From the NCBI RefSeq assembly GCF_002280785.1, contig NZ_NCEQ01000001.1, forward strand, positions 297,985 to 361,984: 64,000 bases of DNA, given 5' to 3'. The notes below the pieces were generated by a model. The model was not told where the DNA came from, did no database searches, and saw only the letters and a program-made list of their open reading frames with translations. How positions within the stretch are numbered: the first letter of the stretch is position 1; every line of letters begins with the position of its first letter. A program made the translations under genes and the position numbers. This document shows, piece after piece, positions 18,431-27,636 of this stretch. This DNA comes from Brevundimonas subvibrioides. GTDB taxonomy: Bacteria; Pseudomonadota; Alphaproteobacteria; Caulobacterales; Caulobacteraceae.

Positions 18431-19890
18431 GCGGCCGGCGGGTCCAGGGTGAAGTCCAGCGGCGTGTCGGCGGCCGGCAGACAGCTGCGGTCCACCGGAG
18501 CCGACGGGTCGCGCAGGAAGTCCCGCGCCATCCTGCGCGTACAGGGGCTGGCGTTGATCACCCCGTGGGTGGCGTTGGTCACGATGACGACCTGGCTGTT
18601 GGCGTAGCCGCGCGCGGCGGCCTCGGTCAGGGCCGGCGGGCAGCCGGGATCGATCTCGGCGGCCACGAACAGGGTCGGGATGTCGGTCACGACCGGGGCG
18701 TTCTCGATCGGGTAGGCCGGCCGCTCGCCGATGGCGTCGCAGACGTCGAACAGCCGCGACAGGGATGGGACCAGAACCTCCGCAACCGGATCGCCCGCCG
18801 CCCCGGCCGCCAGACGCGCCTTCGACTCGAACGGCAGCTCCTCCTTGCACAGGTGGGCCATGTGCTGGCCTTCGAAATAGTAGGTCCGGTTCCCGGCGAC
18901 CTCGGCCACGGGGCTCAGGTCGCCGGCGATGATCCTGTCCAGATCGGCCGGCAGGCGACGCACGCCGACGCGGCTGTAGGTCGTGTCCATCAGGAAGGCG
19001 GACAGGTCGTCCACATTGAAGGTCCGCCCGTCCCTGCCCGTGATCGGCCCGGCCAGCCAGCGTCGCGCCTCGATCTCGAACCGGGCCTGAATGTCGGGAT
19101 AGCGGGCGCTGCATTCCGCCTGGGCCGCGCATTTGGCCAGGATGATCCGCACGGCCGTGGACACCTGCTCCGGCGTGCCCACCGCCCAGTTGCCCTCGGG
19201 CGGCCACGGGCTGTCCATCACGACGGCGCGCACGATCTGCGGCTGATGGGTGATGACAGCGGCCTCGATCCGGGGCCCGTAGGATCCGCCGCGCAGGTCG
19301 ATCTTCTCCAGCCCCAGCACCTGGACCAGGTCGCGCACATCGTCGGCGATGGCGGCGGCATTGTACCAGTTCAGATCGATCCCCTGGGCCTGATAGCCCC
19401 GCAGACAGGCGATCAGCCCGTCGCGATCCTCGTCCGAGGGCGGCCCGGCGTCGGTCAGTTCGACGCCCGGGCAGTCCATCGACGGCCTGCCTCGCCCGCC
19501 GCCCCTCTGGTCGAAGAAGATCATGTCCTGATCGACGGCGAGAGCGTCCGGGTTCTGCTGCGCGGCCTGCAGCATCCGCCCGACGCCCGGCGTCGAGGCC
19601 CCGCCCGGCCCCCCATGAAAATTCAGAACCGGCGGCAACAGATGGCCCGATGCGTCGCGATACGGCGTCGACGCCTTGACGATCACCACGGCGACATCGA
19701 TCCGCCGATCGCTCGACCCGTCACGGGCCTCGTCGACCGTCAGCGTGCCGCAGCGAACCTCGCGCACCCCGGTCGGCCACTCGGCCGGGCAGGCGGTGTC
19801 GGTGAACACCGGATCGGCGGCGAGGGCGGGCGCGGCCAGCGCGATCCCGCCGAACAGCAGGCACAGGGCGGCGAGTGCGCGAAGGATCAT
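18427..19890 (-). CDS. Secreted alpha/beta hydrolase with TAP-like C-terminus
   Basis: About 487 residues from the ATG at 19890, which starts a good signal peptide (MILRALAALCLLFGGIALAA...ALA). The core has LNFHGGPGGAS as oxyanion loop, FFDQRGGGRGRPS, the nucleophile elbow LRGGSYGPRIEAAV with serine in GGSYG, and a late ATHGVIN supplying the catalytic histidine. Paired cysteines occur in DTACPAEW...VRCG and DCPG...IACLRG. These proteins resemble tripeptidyl aminopeptidases or proline iminopeptidases acting on exported peptides; the substrate here is unknown. It precedes ybgC with a 4-base overlap. Confidence 0.88.
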   Translation of the reverse strand: MILRALAALCLLFGGIALAAPALAADPVFTDTACPAEWPTGVREVRCGTLTVDEARDGSSDRRIDVAVVIVKASTPYRDASGHLLPPVLNFHGGPGGASTPGVGRMLQAAQQNPDALAVDQDMIFFDQRGGGRGRPSMDCPGVELTDAGPPSDEDRDGLIACLRGYQAQGIDLNWYNAAAIADDVRDLVQVLGLEKIDLRGGSYGPRIEAAVITHQPQIVRAVVMDSPWPPEGNWAVGTPEQVSTAVRIILAKCAAQAECSARYPDIQARFEIEARRWLAGPITGRDGRTFNVDDLSAFLMDTTYSRVGVRRLPADLDRIIAGDLSPVAEVAGNRTYYFEGQHMAHLCKEELPFESKARLAAGAAGDPVAEVLVPSLSRLFDVCDAIGERPAYPIENAPVVTDIPTLFVAAEIDPGCPPALTEAAARGYANSQVVIVTNATHGVINASPCTRRMARDFLRDPSAPVDRSCLPAADTPLDFTLDPPAA

Positions 19891-20012
19891 GGATGGTCTC
19901 CGGTTCGCCGACACCAAAGTCCCGCGCCCGGCGCTTGGCAAGCCGCTCGCAAAAGTTATCTGGCGCGCCAGGCGGGCGAAGCGTTAGCTGTGCGGCGTTG
20001 GAGGGAAACGCC

Positions 20013-21551
20013 ATGCATCGCAGCCTGACCGCCGCCGTCGCCGCCCTGGCCCTCGTCGCCGCCATGCCGGTCCTCGCCCAGACCCCGGACCCGACCGCCC
20101 CGGCCGCTCCCACGCCGACGACCTTCGACGAGGCCGTCGGCCAGATCGAGGCGAATTTCGACCGCTGGCAGACCCAGGCCCACGCGCCCGGCCTGATCTG
20201 GGGCATCGTCCAGGACGGGCGTCTTCGTCATGTCCGTTTCACCGGCCAACGCAATCTCGACAGCCAGGCGCCGGTGGACCTGCACTCCCTGTTCCGCATC
20301 GCCTCCATGTCCAAGGCCTTCACCGCCCTGGCCATCCTGAAGCTGCGTGACGAGGGCAGGCTGTCGCTCGACGACCTCGCCGAAACCCATGTGCCGGAGA
20401 TGGCGCACTGGACCTACCCGACGGCGGACTCGCCGCGCATCAAGATTCGCGACCTGCTTAATCATGCCGCCGGCTTCGTCACCGATGATCCCTGGGGCGA
20501 CCGCCAGCAGGTCCTGACCGAGGCCGAATTCACCGCCATGCTGGAGGCGGCCGTTCCCTTCACCCGCAGTCCGGAGACAGCCTTCGAATACTCCAACTTC
20601 GGCTACGCCCTGCTGGGCCGGATCGTGACCAATGTCTCCGGTCGTCCGTATAATGACTATATCCGGCAGGAGATCATGCAGCCGCTCGGCATGACCGCGA
20701 CCGGCTACGATGTCTTCGCCTCCAACCCGACCCGGCGCGCCCTCGGCTACCGCTGGGAGAACGAGGCCTGGGCGCCCGAGCCGGACATGCGCCACGGCGT
20801 CTTCGGCGCGATGGGCGGGGTCGAGACCAGCGCGCCCGACTATGCGAAATGGATCGCCTTCCTGCTGTCCGCCTGGCCCGCCCGCGACGGCGAAGAGACC
20901 GGCCCTGTGCGGCGTTCGACGGTGCGCGAGATGGCGACCGGCTCCAACTTCGTCTCCGCCAGCCTCCGCCCCCTGCCCGACGGCACGCCCTGCCCGGTCG
21001 GGGTCGCCTACGGCATGGGTCTGCGGGTCTCGGCCGACTGCGAGCTTGGACAGGTCCTGGCCCACGGCGGCGGCTACCCCGGCTACGGCTCCTACATGGT
21101 CCTGCTGCCCGAGCGAGGCCTGGGCCTGTTCGCCTTCGCCAACCGCACCTATGCCGGCCCGTCCGCGCCCTTGCTGGAGGCGGCGCAACTGCTGGTCCGC
21201 TCGGGCGTCGCCCCGGTCCGCGCCACGCCGGTCAGCGAAGACCTCGCGGCCGCCTATGCCGCGACCGGCCGTATCTGGGCCGCCGCCGACGTCTCGGTCG
21301 AACGGGACCGGCTGGCGATGAACGTCCTCATGGACCGCTCGGTCGAGACCTGGCGCACCGTCCTCACGACGGCGAAGGTCGATGCCGGCGACTGCGTCAC
21401 CGACACGCCCGTCGTCGCCACGGGCGCCCTGTCCGGGATGTTCGACTGGACTTGCGAAAAGGGCCGTATCTCGGGCCGGGTCCTGCTGGCCCCGACCACG
21501 CCGTGGTCGATCCAGGCCCTGAGCTACCGCCTGATTCCGACCGAACCCTGA
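20013..21551 (+). CDS. Secreted serine hydrolase of the class C beta-lactamase fold
   Basis: 512 residues. GAGGG precedes the ATG at 20013, and a signal peptide follows (TAAVAALALVAAMPVLAQ). The active site serine-lysine pair is SMSKAF, the tyrosine motif is YSNFGYALLG, and a late HGGGYPGYGS corresponds to the KTG-like triad, here His-Gly-Gly. HAAGFV and the Gly-rich region GVFGAMGGVETSAPDYAKW are also typical. Such enzymes are usually esterases or D-aminopeptidases rather than true beta-lactamases. It is divergent from the alpha/beta hydrolase gene, with 122 bp between. Confidence 0.9.
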   Translation: MHRSLTAAVAALALVAAMPVLAQTPDPTAPAAPTPTTFDEAVGQIEANFDRWQTQAHAPGLIWGIVQDGRLRHVRFTGQRNLDSQAPVDLHSLFRIASMSKAFTALAILKLRDEGRLSLDDLAETHVPEMAHWTYPTADSPRIKIRDLLNHAAGFVTDDPWGDRQQVLTEAEFTAMLEAAVPFTRSPETAFEYSNFGYALLGRIVTNVSGRPYNDYIRQEIMQPLGMTATGYDVFASNPTRRALGYRWENEAWAPEPDMRHGVFGAMGGVETSAPDYAKWIAFLLSAWPARDGEETGPVRRSTVREMATGSNFVSASLRPLPDGTPCPVGVAYGMGLRVSADCELGQVLAHGGGYPGYGSYMVLLPERGLGLFAFANRTYAGPSAPLLEAAQLLVRSGVAPVRATPVSEDLAAAYAATGRIWAAADVSVERDRLAMNVLMDRSVETWRTVLTTAKVDAGDCVTDTPVVATGALSGMFDWTCEKGRISGRVLLAPTTPWSIQALSYRLIPTEP

Positions 21552-21555
21552 CCCG

Positions 21556-21810
21556 TCAGGCCGCGTGCTTCTTCCGCGCCGCTTCGTTCAGGGCTTCGGC
21601 CATGCGCTCACGCCAGTCGTCGCCCTCTTCGGCGAACGCCCGGATCGTCTCAGCCGGAAGTTTGAGACCCACCTCGCCCAGACCCGCCAGCCGGGCATAG
21701 GCCTCGGGAGACAAGACCTCGCGCGCCGGGCGCATGCGCGCGATATCGGCGTCCGTCAGTTCGGGGTTGTCCCAATCTTCCGAAAGATCAACCGGTGCGG
21801 AGTTCGTCAT
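21556..21810 (-). CDS. brnA: BrnA-type antitoxin
   Basis: 84 residues from the ATG at 21810. The start [22 protein letters not shown] is the usual N-terminus of BrnA. The C-terminal half VGLKLPAETIRAFAEEGDDWRERMAEALNEAARK is a ribbon-helix-helix DNA-binding domain of the kind that represses the brnTA promoter as a dimer and with the toxin. It overlaps the toxin gene by 23 bases, toxin first, which is the standard BrnTA order. The stop is 4 bp from the end of the convergent serine hydrolase gene. Confidence 0.9.
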   Translation of the reverse strand: MTNSAPVDLSEDWDNPELTDADIARMRPAREVLSPEAYARLAGLGEVGLKLPAETIRAFAEEGDDWRERMAEALNEAARKKHAA

Positions 21811-22063
21811 ACTTCCTGACCTCGCGCGGGTTCGCCCGACGCAGACTGATGATGCGGGTGATGTCGTCCCGCTCGGTGTAGACGACGACGTGAACGCGGC
21901 CGTCGATCGGCAGATAAGCATACCATCGAGGCTCGCCGTAGTCTTGCCGATCGTCGGAAGCGATGAAGGCAGCCGTCCAATCGCCCGCTGACGCCAAGGC
22001 GAGCGACACGCCATGCTTGGCGCGGTTGACGGCGTCCTTGGCCGGATCGAAGTCGATGCTCAC
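21788..22063 (-). CDS. brnT: BrnT-type ribonuclease toxin
   Basis: 91 residues. The start is a GTG at 22063 that overlaps the ruvB TGA (GTGA); the first residues, [20 protein letters not shown], match the BrnT N-terminus FDPxKxxxNxxKHG. It continues with [24 protein letters not shown], the conserved basic C-terminal part of this RelE-fold ribonuclease. BrnT cleaves RNA and is neutralised by BrnA. The direct translational coupling to ruvB is unusual, because it would tie toxin expression to the ruv operon in addition to any promoter of its own. Confidence 0.9.
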   Translation of the reverse strand: MSIDFDPAKDAVNRAKHGVSLALASAGDWTAAFIASDDRQDYGEPRWYAYLPIDGRVHVVVYTERDDITRIISLRRANPREVRKYDELRTG

Positions 22064-23094
22064 TCGAACAGGCCGCCCTGTCCCGGAGTCGTCGGCTTGG
22101 GCGGCTCGGTCAGGCCCAGATGCGCATAGGCCTTCGCACACGCCATCCTTCCGCGGGGCGTCCGCTGGATGAAGCCCTGTTGCAGCAGATAGGGCTCGAT
22201 CACATCCTCGACCGCGTCGCGCGCCTCGGCGATCGCCGCCGCCAGGGTGTCCATCCCGACCGGCCCGCCGCCGTAGTTCTCGATCAGGGCCTTCAGGAAG
22301 CGACGGTCGTTCGCATCCAGCCCCGCCTCGTCGATCTCCAGCCGCGACAAGGCCCGAGCCGCCACGACCCGGTTGATCACCGCCGCCCCCTCCGCCTCGG
22401 CGAAGTCCCGCACCCGGCGCAGCAGCCGCCCCGCCACGCGCGGCGTGCCTCGCGCCCGTGAGGCGATCTCGCGCGCGCCCTCGTCATTGATCCCTGTTCC
22501 CATCTTCCGGGCGGCCCCGGTGATGACCCTCACCAGTTCCTCCGGCGTGTAGAATTCGAGCCGCAGCGGAATCCCGAACCGGTCGCGCAGCGGCGTCGCC
22601 AGCAGACCCGCCCGCGTCGTGGCTCCCACCAGGGTGAAGGGCGCCAGATCGATCCGCACCGACCGCGCCGACGGTCCCTCGCCGATGATCAGATCCAGCA
22701 CATGGTCCTCCATCGCCGGATAGAGGATCTCCTCCACCGTCGGGGCCAGCCGGTGGATCTCGTCGATGAACAGGACGTCGCGCGGTTCGAGATTGGTCAG
22801 GATGGCCGCCAGATCCCCCGCCTTGGCCAGGATGGGGCCGCTCGTCGCCCGGAACCCCACGCCCAGTTCCCGCGACACGATCTGGGCCAGGGTCGTCTTG
22901 CCCAGTCCCGGCGGCCCGAACAGCAGCACATGGTCCAGCGCCTCGCCCCGCCCCCGCGCCGCGTCGATGAAGATCTTCAGATTGCCCTTGGCCTGCTCCT
23001 GGCCCACGAATTCCGACAGGGTCTGGGGCCGCAGGGCGCGGTCATAGGCCTCGCCGGGGGCGGGTTCGGGCGAGATGATGCGGTCGTCGGTCAT
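22060..23094 (-). CDS. ruvB: Holliday junction branch migration ATPase RuvB
   Basis: 344 residues. [19 protein letters not shown] opens the protein; Walker A is [17 protein letters not shown], Walker B FIDEIHRL, and sensor 1 lies in [20 protein letters not shown]. The C-terminal winged helix has [14 protein letters not shown] and [18 protein letters not shown], closing with the usual H-L-G. RuvB hexamers pump DNA through the RuvA tetramer during recombination and repair. A palindromic repeat of about 160 bp separates it from ruvA, and its stop codon is shared with the start of brnT. Confidence 0.98.
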   Translation of the reverse strand: MTDDRIISPEPAPGEAYDRALRPQTLSEFVGQEQAKGNLKIFIDAARGRGEALDHVLLFGPPGLGKTTLAQIVSRELGVGFRATSGPILAKAGDLAAILTNLEPRDVLFIDEIHRLAPTVEEILYPAMEDHVLDLIIGEGPSARSVRIDLAPFTLVGATTRAGLLATPLRDRFGIPLRLEFYTPEELVRVITGAARKMGTGINDEGAREIASRARGTPRVAGRLLRRVRDFAEAEGAAVINRVVAARALSRLEIDEAGLDANDRRFLKALIENYGGGPVGMDTLAAAIAEARDAVEDVIEPYLLQQGFIQRTPRGRMACAKAYAHLGLTEPPKPTTPGQGGLFE

Positions 23095-23098
23095 ACTG

Positions 23099-23259
23099 CC
23101 CTTCTCCCCTTGCGGGAGAAGGTGGCCGAGCGAAGCGAGGTCGGATGAGGGGTCACGCTGACCTCAACCCTCTGCATTGGCCGAGCCCACTCCAGCCGTC
23201 GGCGCGACCCCTCATCCGTCAGCCTTCGGCTGCCACCTTCTCCCGCAAGGGGAGAAGGG
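23099..23259. repeat. Palindromic repeat element between ruvA and ruvB
   Basis: CCCTTCTCCCCTTGCGGGAG at the left and CTCCCGCAAGGGGAGAAGGG at the right are perfect inverted arms; the inner parts (GATGAGGGGTC...GACCCCTCATC) also pair. It fills the whole gap of the ruvA-ruvB pair, so in the transcript it should fold into a long hairpin right before the ruvB start. Confidence 0.88.
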
Positions 23260-23272
23260 ATTTTGATGTCCC

Positions 23273-23890
23273 TCACCGCCCCAGCTCCTGTAACGCGGCC
23301 CGGATCACGGCCGACAGTTCGGCGTCATCGCCCAGCCGGATCAGCGCCTGATCCACGGCCCGGCGTGCATTGACCTCGGCCACGCCCAGCCCCAGCAGGG
23401 CCGACACGGCCTCGCCCGTCACGCTCGGAAGCGGCGGCGCGATCTCGGCGTGCACGCCCGCCGCGCTCGGCGTGAACGACACATCCCCCAGCGACTTGCC
23501 TTTCAGCTCGGTCACGATTCTCAGCGCCAGTTTCGGACCCACCCCGTTCGCTCGCCCGATCGCCGCCTTGTCGTCCCGCGCGACCGCGCTCGCCAGTTCG
23601 CCCGGCGCCAGGACGTCCAGCACCGACAGCGCCGCCTTCGGCCCTACCCCCTGAATCCCGGTCAGGGTCGTGAAGGCCCGCCGCTCGTCCCGCGTCAGGA
23701 AGCCGTACAGGCGCGGCCCGTTCTCCGCCGACCAGCTCGATTCGATATGCAGGGTCGCCTCGTCGCCCGGCGCCGGCAGTCGCTGCAGCGTCCGCGCCCC
23801 GCACGTCACCACATAGCCCACGCCCACGCAGTCGATCAGGCAATGCCCTTCCTCGACCTCGGCCAGAACGCCTCGCAGACGCCCGATCAT
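23273..23890 (-). CDS. ruvA: Holliday junction branch migration protein RuvA
   Basis: 205 residues. [28 protein letters not shown] is the OB-fold N-terminus. The helix-hairpin-helix pair reads [18 protein letters not shown] and [20 protein letters not shown]. The C-terminal domain that contacts RuvB is [24 protein letters not shown]. RuvA binds four-way junctions and loads RuvB. Its ATG overlaps the ruvC stop (ATGA), although the last part of ruvC is repeat-derived. Confidence 0.97.
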   Translation of the reverse strand: MIGRLRGVLAEVEEGHCLIDCVGVGYVVTCGARTLQRLPAPGDEATLHIESSWSAENGPRLYGFLTRDERRAFTTLTGIQGVGPKAALSVLDVLAPGELASAVARDDKAAIGRANGVGPKLALRIVTELKGKSLGDVSFTPSAAGVHAEIAPPLPSVTGEAVSALLGLGVAEVNARRAVDQALIRLGDDAELSAVIRAALQELGR

Positions 23891-24549
23891 GGATTCCTCC
23901 CCCGTTGGGGGAGGGGGACCGCAGCGCGCTTGCGCTGGGGTGGAGGGGGCTCACCGCGAAGAAGGTGTCTGGCTTTGGCCCCCTCCACCGCTACGCGGTC
24001 CCCCTCCCCCAACGGGGGAGGAATAAGCAGGGCCCGCTTGCGCAGCTGCGCATGGGTGATCGCCACCGCCAGCGCATCGGCGGCGTCCGCCTTCACGTCC
24101 CCGGCGGCCCCTTGGCAGGACTGGGGCAACAGCCGCTTCACCATGAAGGCGATCTGGCCCTTGTCGGCGTGGCCGGCCCCGACCACCGCCTTCTTGATGA
24201 GATTGGGCGAATACTCCGCCACCGACAGCCCGGCCTGCGCCGGGGCCAGCATCACTGCCGCCCGGGCATGACCCAGTTTCAGCGTCGACGACGGGTTCAC
24301 ATTGACGAACACCTCCTCGATCGCCGCCTCGTCGCAGGAATAGGCGGCGCAGACGTCGCCCACTTTTTCGAGAAGCCACAACAACCGTTCCGACAGCGGC
24401 GCTCCCTCCGGCGGGGCCACCACCCCGTGCGCGATCCAGCGCAGCCGCGAACCCTCGGCCACGATCACGCCCCAGCCGGTGCGGCGCAGGCCGGGGTCCA
24501 GTCCCAGAATCCGAGTCCCCCCGCCTTGATGAATCATGCTGTTCGTCAT
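23887..24549 (-). CDS. ruvC: Holliday junction resolvase RuvC with a repeat-encoded C-terminal tail
   Basis: 220 residues against about 170 in the family. Catalytic acidic residues are in [14 protein letters not shown] (D18), AAIEEVFVN (E78/79) and [13 protein letters not shown] (D155, D158). The normal fold ends near residue 174 at QLRKRAL. The following 45 or so residues ([12 protein letters not shown]...[10 protein letters not shown]) are translated from a palindromic repeat element, which supplies the present stop codon overlapping the ruvA start. RuvC cuts junctions as a dimer; the tail would be surface-exposed and is probably disordered. A start four codons downstream (MIHQ) is equally possible. 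Confidence 0.95.
   Translation of the reverse strand: MTNSMIHQGGGTRILGLDPGLRRTGWGVIVAEGSRLRWIAHGVVAPPEGAPLSERLLWLLEKVGDVCAAYSCDEAAIEEVFVNVNPSSTLKLGHARAAVMLAPAQAGLSVAEYSPNLIKKAVVGAGHADKGQIAFMVKRLLPQSCQGAAGDVKADAADALAVAITHAQLRKRALLIPPPLGEGDRVAVEGAKARHLLRGEPPPPQRKRAAVPLPQRGRNP
23893..24024. repeat. Palindromic repeat element forming the ruvC 3' end
   Basis: ATTCCTCCCCCGTTGGGGGA at the left is matched by TCCCCCAACGGGGGAGGAAT at the right, 132 bp outer distance; the interior pairs GGGGGACCGC...GCGGTCCCCC and GTGGAGGGGG...CCCCCTCCAC. The whole element lies inside the ruvC reading frame, three bases from the ruvA start. Confidence 0.92.
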
Positions 24550-24595
24550 TCGTTCCAGTCATGCCCCAAACAAGGTTGACGGACAATGACCGCCG

Positions 24596-25294
24596 TCACT
24601 CCTCGCGCGGCAGGATCGAGAAGCCGGCCAGGCCGTCCTCGGCGCTGAGCTGGGCCACCAGGCCGTCGATGTCGATCGGCACATGCCCCTTCACCTTGAG
24701 GTGATGCTCATGGATGGCCCCGTCGTGGCTCATCACATGCCCCAGCCGCACCACCTCCACCCCACTGAAGCGCAGCAGCTCGCGCACGGCCACGCCGTTG
24801 GGCGCTTCGCCACGCTTCCAGCGCAGGGTTACGTCCATCACCCCGACATGCGGCAGTCTCGCGTCCAGCACGCGCAGGATCCCCAGCACGCCCAGGGTGG
24901 CGCCTGACCCCAGCAGGGCCAGGTCCAGCATCCCCACTCCGAACAGCACCCCGATGGCCGATGTGACCCACAGCGACGCCGCCGTGGTCAGGCCGTGCAC
25001 GGAAAACCCCTCGCGGAAGATCACCCCGGCGCAGAGGAAGCCGATGCCGGTCAGCAGGCCGTGCGACATCCGCGTCGGGTCGATGACGACCGTCTGGCCC
25101 GGCAGGGCCGTGAAGGCCCAGGTGGACTGGTGCATCGCCGCCAGCATCAGCAGGCACGAGGTCAGGCAGACCAGGATATGGGTGCGGAACCCGGTCGGGT
25201 GGCCGTGATAGGTCCGCTCCACCCCGATCAGGCCGCCCGCCGTCATCGCCGCAGCGACGGGCCACAGAAGATTCAGATCGAACACCAAATACAC
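24596..25294 (-). CDS. MgtC/SapB-family membrane protein
   Basis: 232 residues. The N-terminal MgtC domain has GGLIGVERTYHGHPTGFRTHILVCLTSCLLML, the VIDPTRMSHGLLTGIGFLCAGVIFREG segment and TTAASLWVTSAIGVLFGVGM, which are the diagnostic membrane stretches of the family. A soluble C-terminal domain of about 80 residues (LRWKRGEAPNGVAVREL...HHLKVKGHVPID) resembles an ACT-like fold. MgtC proteins are linked to growth in low magnesium and modulation of ATP synthase or PhoR in pathogens; the role in this bacterium is not known. It is followed after 46 bp by ruvC. Confidence 0.92.
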   Translation of the reverse strand: MYLVFDLNLLWPVAAAMTAGGLIGVERTYHGHPTGFRTHILVCLTSCLLMLAAMHQSTWAFTALPGQTVVIDPTRMSHGLLTGIGFLCAGVIFREGFSVHGLTTAASLWVTSAIGVLFGVGMLDLALLGSGATLGVLGILRVLDARLPHVGVMDVTLRWKRGEAPNGVAVRELLRFSGVEVVRLGHVMSHDGAIHEHHLKVKGHVPIDIDGLVAQLSAEDGLAGFSILPREE

Positions 25295-25418
25295 TCCGGG
25301 AACTGACGAATCTTCAGGCTAGTCCCCCGACGTCGCCGCATGCAAGTCCGGCGTGATCCGGGGCGGGACAAGGGCGCGGCTTCAGGCTAGCTTCGACGCC
25401 GAACGAGAGGGATCGATC

Positions 25419-27098
25419 ATGTCGAACACAGCCGGCGCCGTCGTCGCGGCCCAGAGGATGCGGGCGGAGCGCCGGATGATCGAGGCGCTGCGGGCCGCCG
25501 GGGCCTTCTCGCCCGACAGGGCCATCCCCCTGGCGCCCGACCGGAACCTGGCCAGACTCGCCCTGCGCGGCCTCCTGCGCCAGAACGCCATCCGTCAGGC
25601 CCGGGCCGGCGTCTACTACCTCGATGAGCCGGTCTATGCGGCGGTCCGCAAGAGCCGCCAGCGCCTGCTGATCGGCGTGGGCGTCATCGCCGTCGTCTTC
25701 GGCGTGGCCCTCGCCATCGCCACCTCGACCAAGGCCCAGACCGCGCCCGAGCCCCGCCCCGACCAGCTCGCCTTCCGCGCCCTCTACGAGGAACTGGTCG
25801 AGACCAACACCACCCTGTCCGAAGGCAGCTGCACCCTGGCCGGGGAGCGTATGGCCGCCCGCCTGACCGCCGCCGGCTATCCGGCCGCCGACGTCCGCAT
25901 CCTCGCCCCGGCGGACCGGCCCAAGGACGGCAATCTGGTCGCCACCCTGCACGGCTCTAACCCCGACGCCCCCGCCCTGCTGCTGCTCGCCCACATCGAC
26001 GTGGTCGAGGCCAATCCCGCCGACTGGACCCGCGATCCCTTCACCCTGGTCGAGGAGGGCGGCTATTTCTACGCGCGCGGCGCCAGCGACGATAAAGCCC
26101 AGGCCTCGGTCTGGGTCGATACCCTGGTGCGGCTCAGGCAGGAGGGCTTCGCCCCCGCCCGCGACATCAGGATCGCCCTGACCTGCGGCGAGGAGACCGC
26201 CGACGTCCACAACGGCGTCGAATGGCTTCTGGCCGAACACCCCGAGACCCTTCAGGCCGGTTTCGCCCTGAACGAGGGCGCCGGCGGTCTGCTCGACGAT
26301 CAGGGCAATCGCCTCGCCCTCGCCGTCCAGGCGGGCGAGAAGATCTATCAGGACTATACGCTCGAGCTGACCAACCCCGGCGGCCACTCCTCGCGCCCGA
26401 GGAAGGACAACGCCATCGTCGCCATGGCGGCGGGTCTCGCCCGCGTCGGCGGCTTTGATTTTCCGCTGGAGCTGAACCCGGTCACCCGCGCCTATTTCGC
26501 CGCCCTGGCCGGGACCCAGCCGCAACACGCCGCCGACATGCGCGCCATCAGCGCCGCCGCCGGTCCCGATGCGGAGGCCGCCGCCCGCGTCTCGGCCGCC
26601 AATCCCTCGTGGAACGCGACCCTGCGCACCACCTGTATCCCGACCCTGATCGACGGCGGCCACGCCCCGAACGCCCAGCCCCAGAAGGTCACCGCCAATA
26701 TCAACTGCCGCATCCTGCCCGGCCATACGGTGGCCGAGACCCAGGCGGAACTGACCCGGCTGATGGCTGATGCCGCCATCTCCATCACCCCCGTCGGCCG
26801 CCCCAGCCCGACCGCCCCGCCGCCGGCGCTGTCCGACGCCGTCATGGGTCCGATCCGCGAGGTCGCGGGTGAGATGTGGCCGAACGTGCCGATCCTGCCG
26901 ACCATGGCGACGGGGGCCACGGACGGCCGTTTCACCAATGCGGCGGGCATCCCGACCTATGGCGTCACCGGCATGTTCGGCGATCCCGACGGCGGCGGCG
27001 CCCACGGCCTCAACGAACGGATCCGCGTCCGCTCCCTCTACGAGGGCCGCGACTTCCTGTTCGAGATCGTGAAGCGCTACGCCATGCAAGGCGGCTGA
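25419..27098 (+). CDS. M20-family metallopeptidase fused to a small membrane-anchor domain
   Basis: 559 residues from the ATG at 25419. Residues 1-105 look like a separate small protein: a helical cytoplasmic part (AERRMIEALRAAGAFSPDRAIPL...LRGLLRQNAIRQARAGVYYLDE) and one membrane helix (LLIGVGVIAVVFGVALAIAT). From about 108 (AQTAPEPRPDQLAFRALYEEL) it is an M20 peptidase: LLLAHIDVVEA with metal-binding His/Asp, GASDDKAQ, TCGEETADVHNG with the general-base Glu, the dimerisation lid and TMATGATDGRFTNAAG. Relatives usually begin with a cleavable signal peptide at this point, so the anchor probably replaced it. It is coupled to the next gene. Confidence 0.88.
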   Translation: MSNTAGAVVAAQRMRAERRMIEALRAAGAFSPDRAIPLAPDRNLARLALRGLLRQNAIRQARAGVYYLDEPVYAAVRKSRQRLLIGVGVIAVVFGVALAIATSTKAQTAPEPRPDQLAFRALYEELVETNTTLSEGSCTLAGERMAARLTAAGYPAADVRILAPADRPKDGNLVATLHGSNPDAPALLLLAHIDVVEANPADWTRDPFTLVEEGGYFYARGASDDKAQASVWVDTLVRLRQEGFAPARDIRIALTCGEETADVHNGVEWLLAEHPETLQAGFALNEGAGGLLDDQGNRLALAVQAGEKIYQDYTLELTNPGGHSSRPRKDNAIVAMAAGLARVGGFDFPLELNPVTRAYFAALAGTQPQHAADMRAISAAAGPDAEAAARVSAANPSWNATLRTTCIPTLIDGGHAPNAQPQKVTANINCRILPGHTVAETQAELTRLMADAAISITPVGRPSPTAPPPALSDAVMGPIREVAGEMWPNVPILPTMATGATDGRFTNAAGIPTYGVTGMFGDPDGGGAHGLNERIRVRSLYEGRDFLFEIVKRYAMQGG

Positions 27099-27099
27099 C

Positions 27100-27633
27100 A
27101 TGCGCGGAGTGGTCCTCGCCGCCCTGATCGCGACCCCGGCGCTGGCGGGATCGCAGCGGCTGTCCGACGATCTGCGCATGCCGGAATTCGAAGGCGGACG
27201 GGCGGTGGCCCGGATCATGGTCCTGCAGGAAGCGCCCTGGCCGAACCGTGAGATCACGCTGTATGCCGTCCGCCCCGACCGCCTCGGCATCGATCCTCTC
27301 GATGGCCCCCTGTCGGCGCTCGTGATCAGCACCAACGGCCCGCCGCAGGTCGCCCGTTCGGCCGATTGTCCGGTCCTGCGTGCTGGCATGGAGGCGTTGC
27401 GCGCCCTACCGCCCGTATCGACCGCACCCACGGCCCTCGTCGTCCGGCCGCCGGGAACCCTGCTCATGCTGGAGAGCAAGAAGGACGGGGCCCGCTACGA
27501 GATCACGGTCGAGGTGGCCGCGCCGAACGGGAGCGCGGCCCTTCTGACGATCAACGATTACGGCGGCGACTACGCGGCCTGGGCCTCTGCGCTGGACCTG
27601 GACCTCCACCCCTGCTGGACGCGCTGGCCCTGA
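27100..27633 (+). CDS. Hypothetical secreted protein
   Basis: 177 residues. The ATG lies one base after the peptidase stop (TGACATG), so the two are co-translated. A short signal peptide (MRGVVLAALIATPALA) precedes a beta-rich domain with two cysteines, SADCPVLRAGMEAL and DLHPCWTRW, that could form a disulfide. No catalytic motif is visible and I recognise no family. It may be an accessory or regulatory partner of the exported or membrane-anchored M20 peptidase, judged only from the coupling. Confidence 0.7.
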   Translation: MRGVVLAALIATPALAGSQRLSDDLRMPEFEGGRAVARIMVLQEAPWPNREITLYAVRPDRLGIDPLDGPLSALVISTNGPPQVARSADCPVLRAGMEALRALPPVSTAPTALVVRPPGTLLMLESKKDGARYEITVEVAAPNGSAALLTINDYGGDYAAWASALDLDLHPCWTRWP

Positions 27634-27636
27634 GCC

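Noticed and set aside
25314..27479. 721-residue open frame opposite the M20 peptidase
   Set aside because: Gly/Arg/Asp-rich antisense reading with no family features, while the plus-strand peptidase has complete metal-site motifs.
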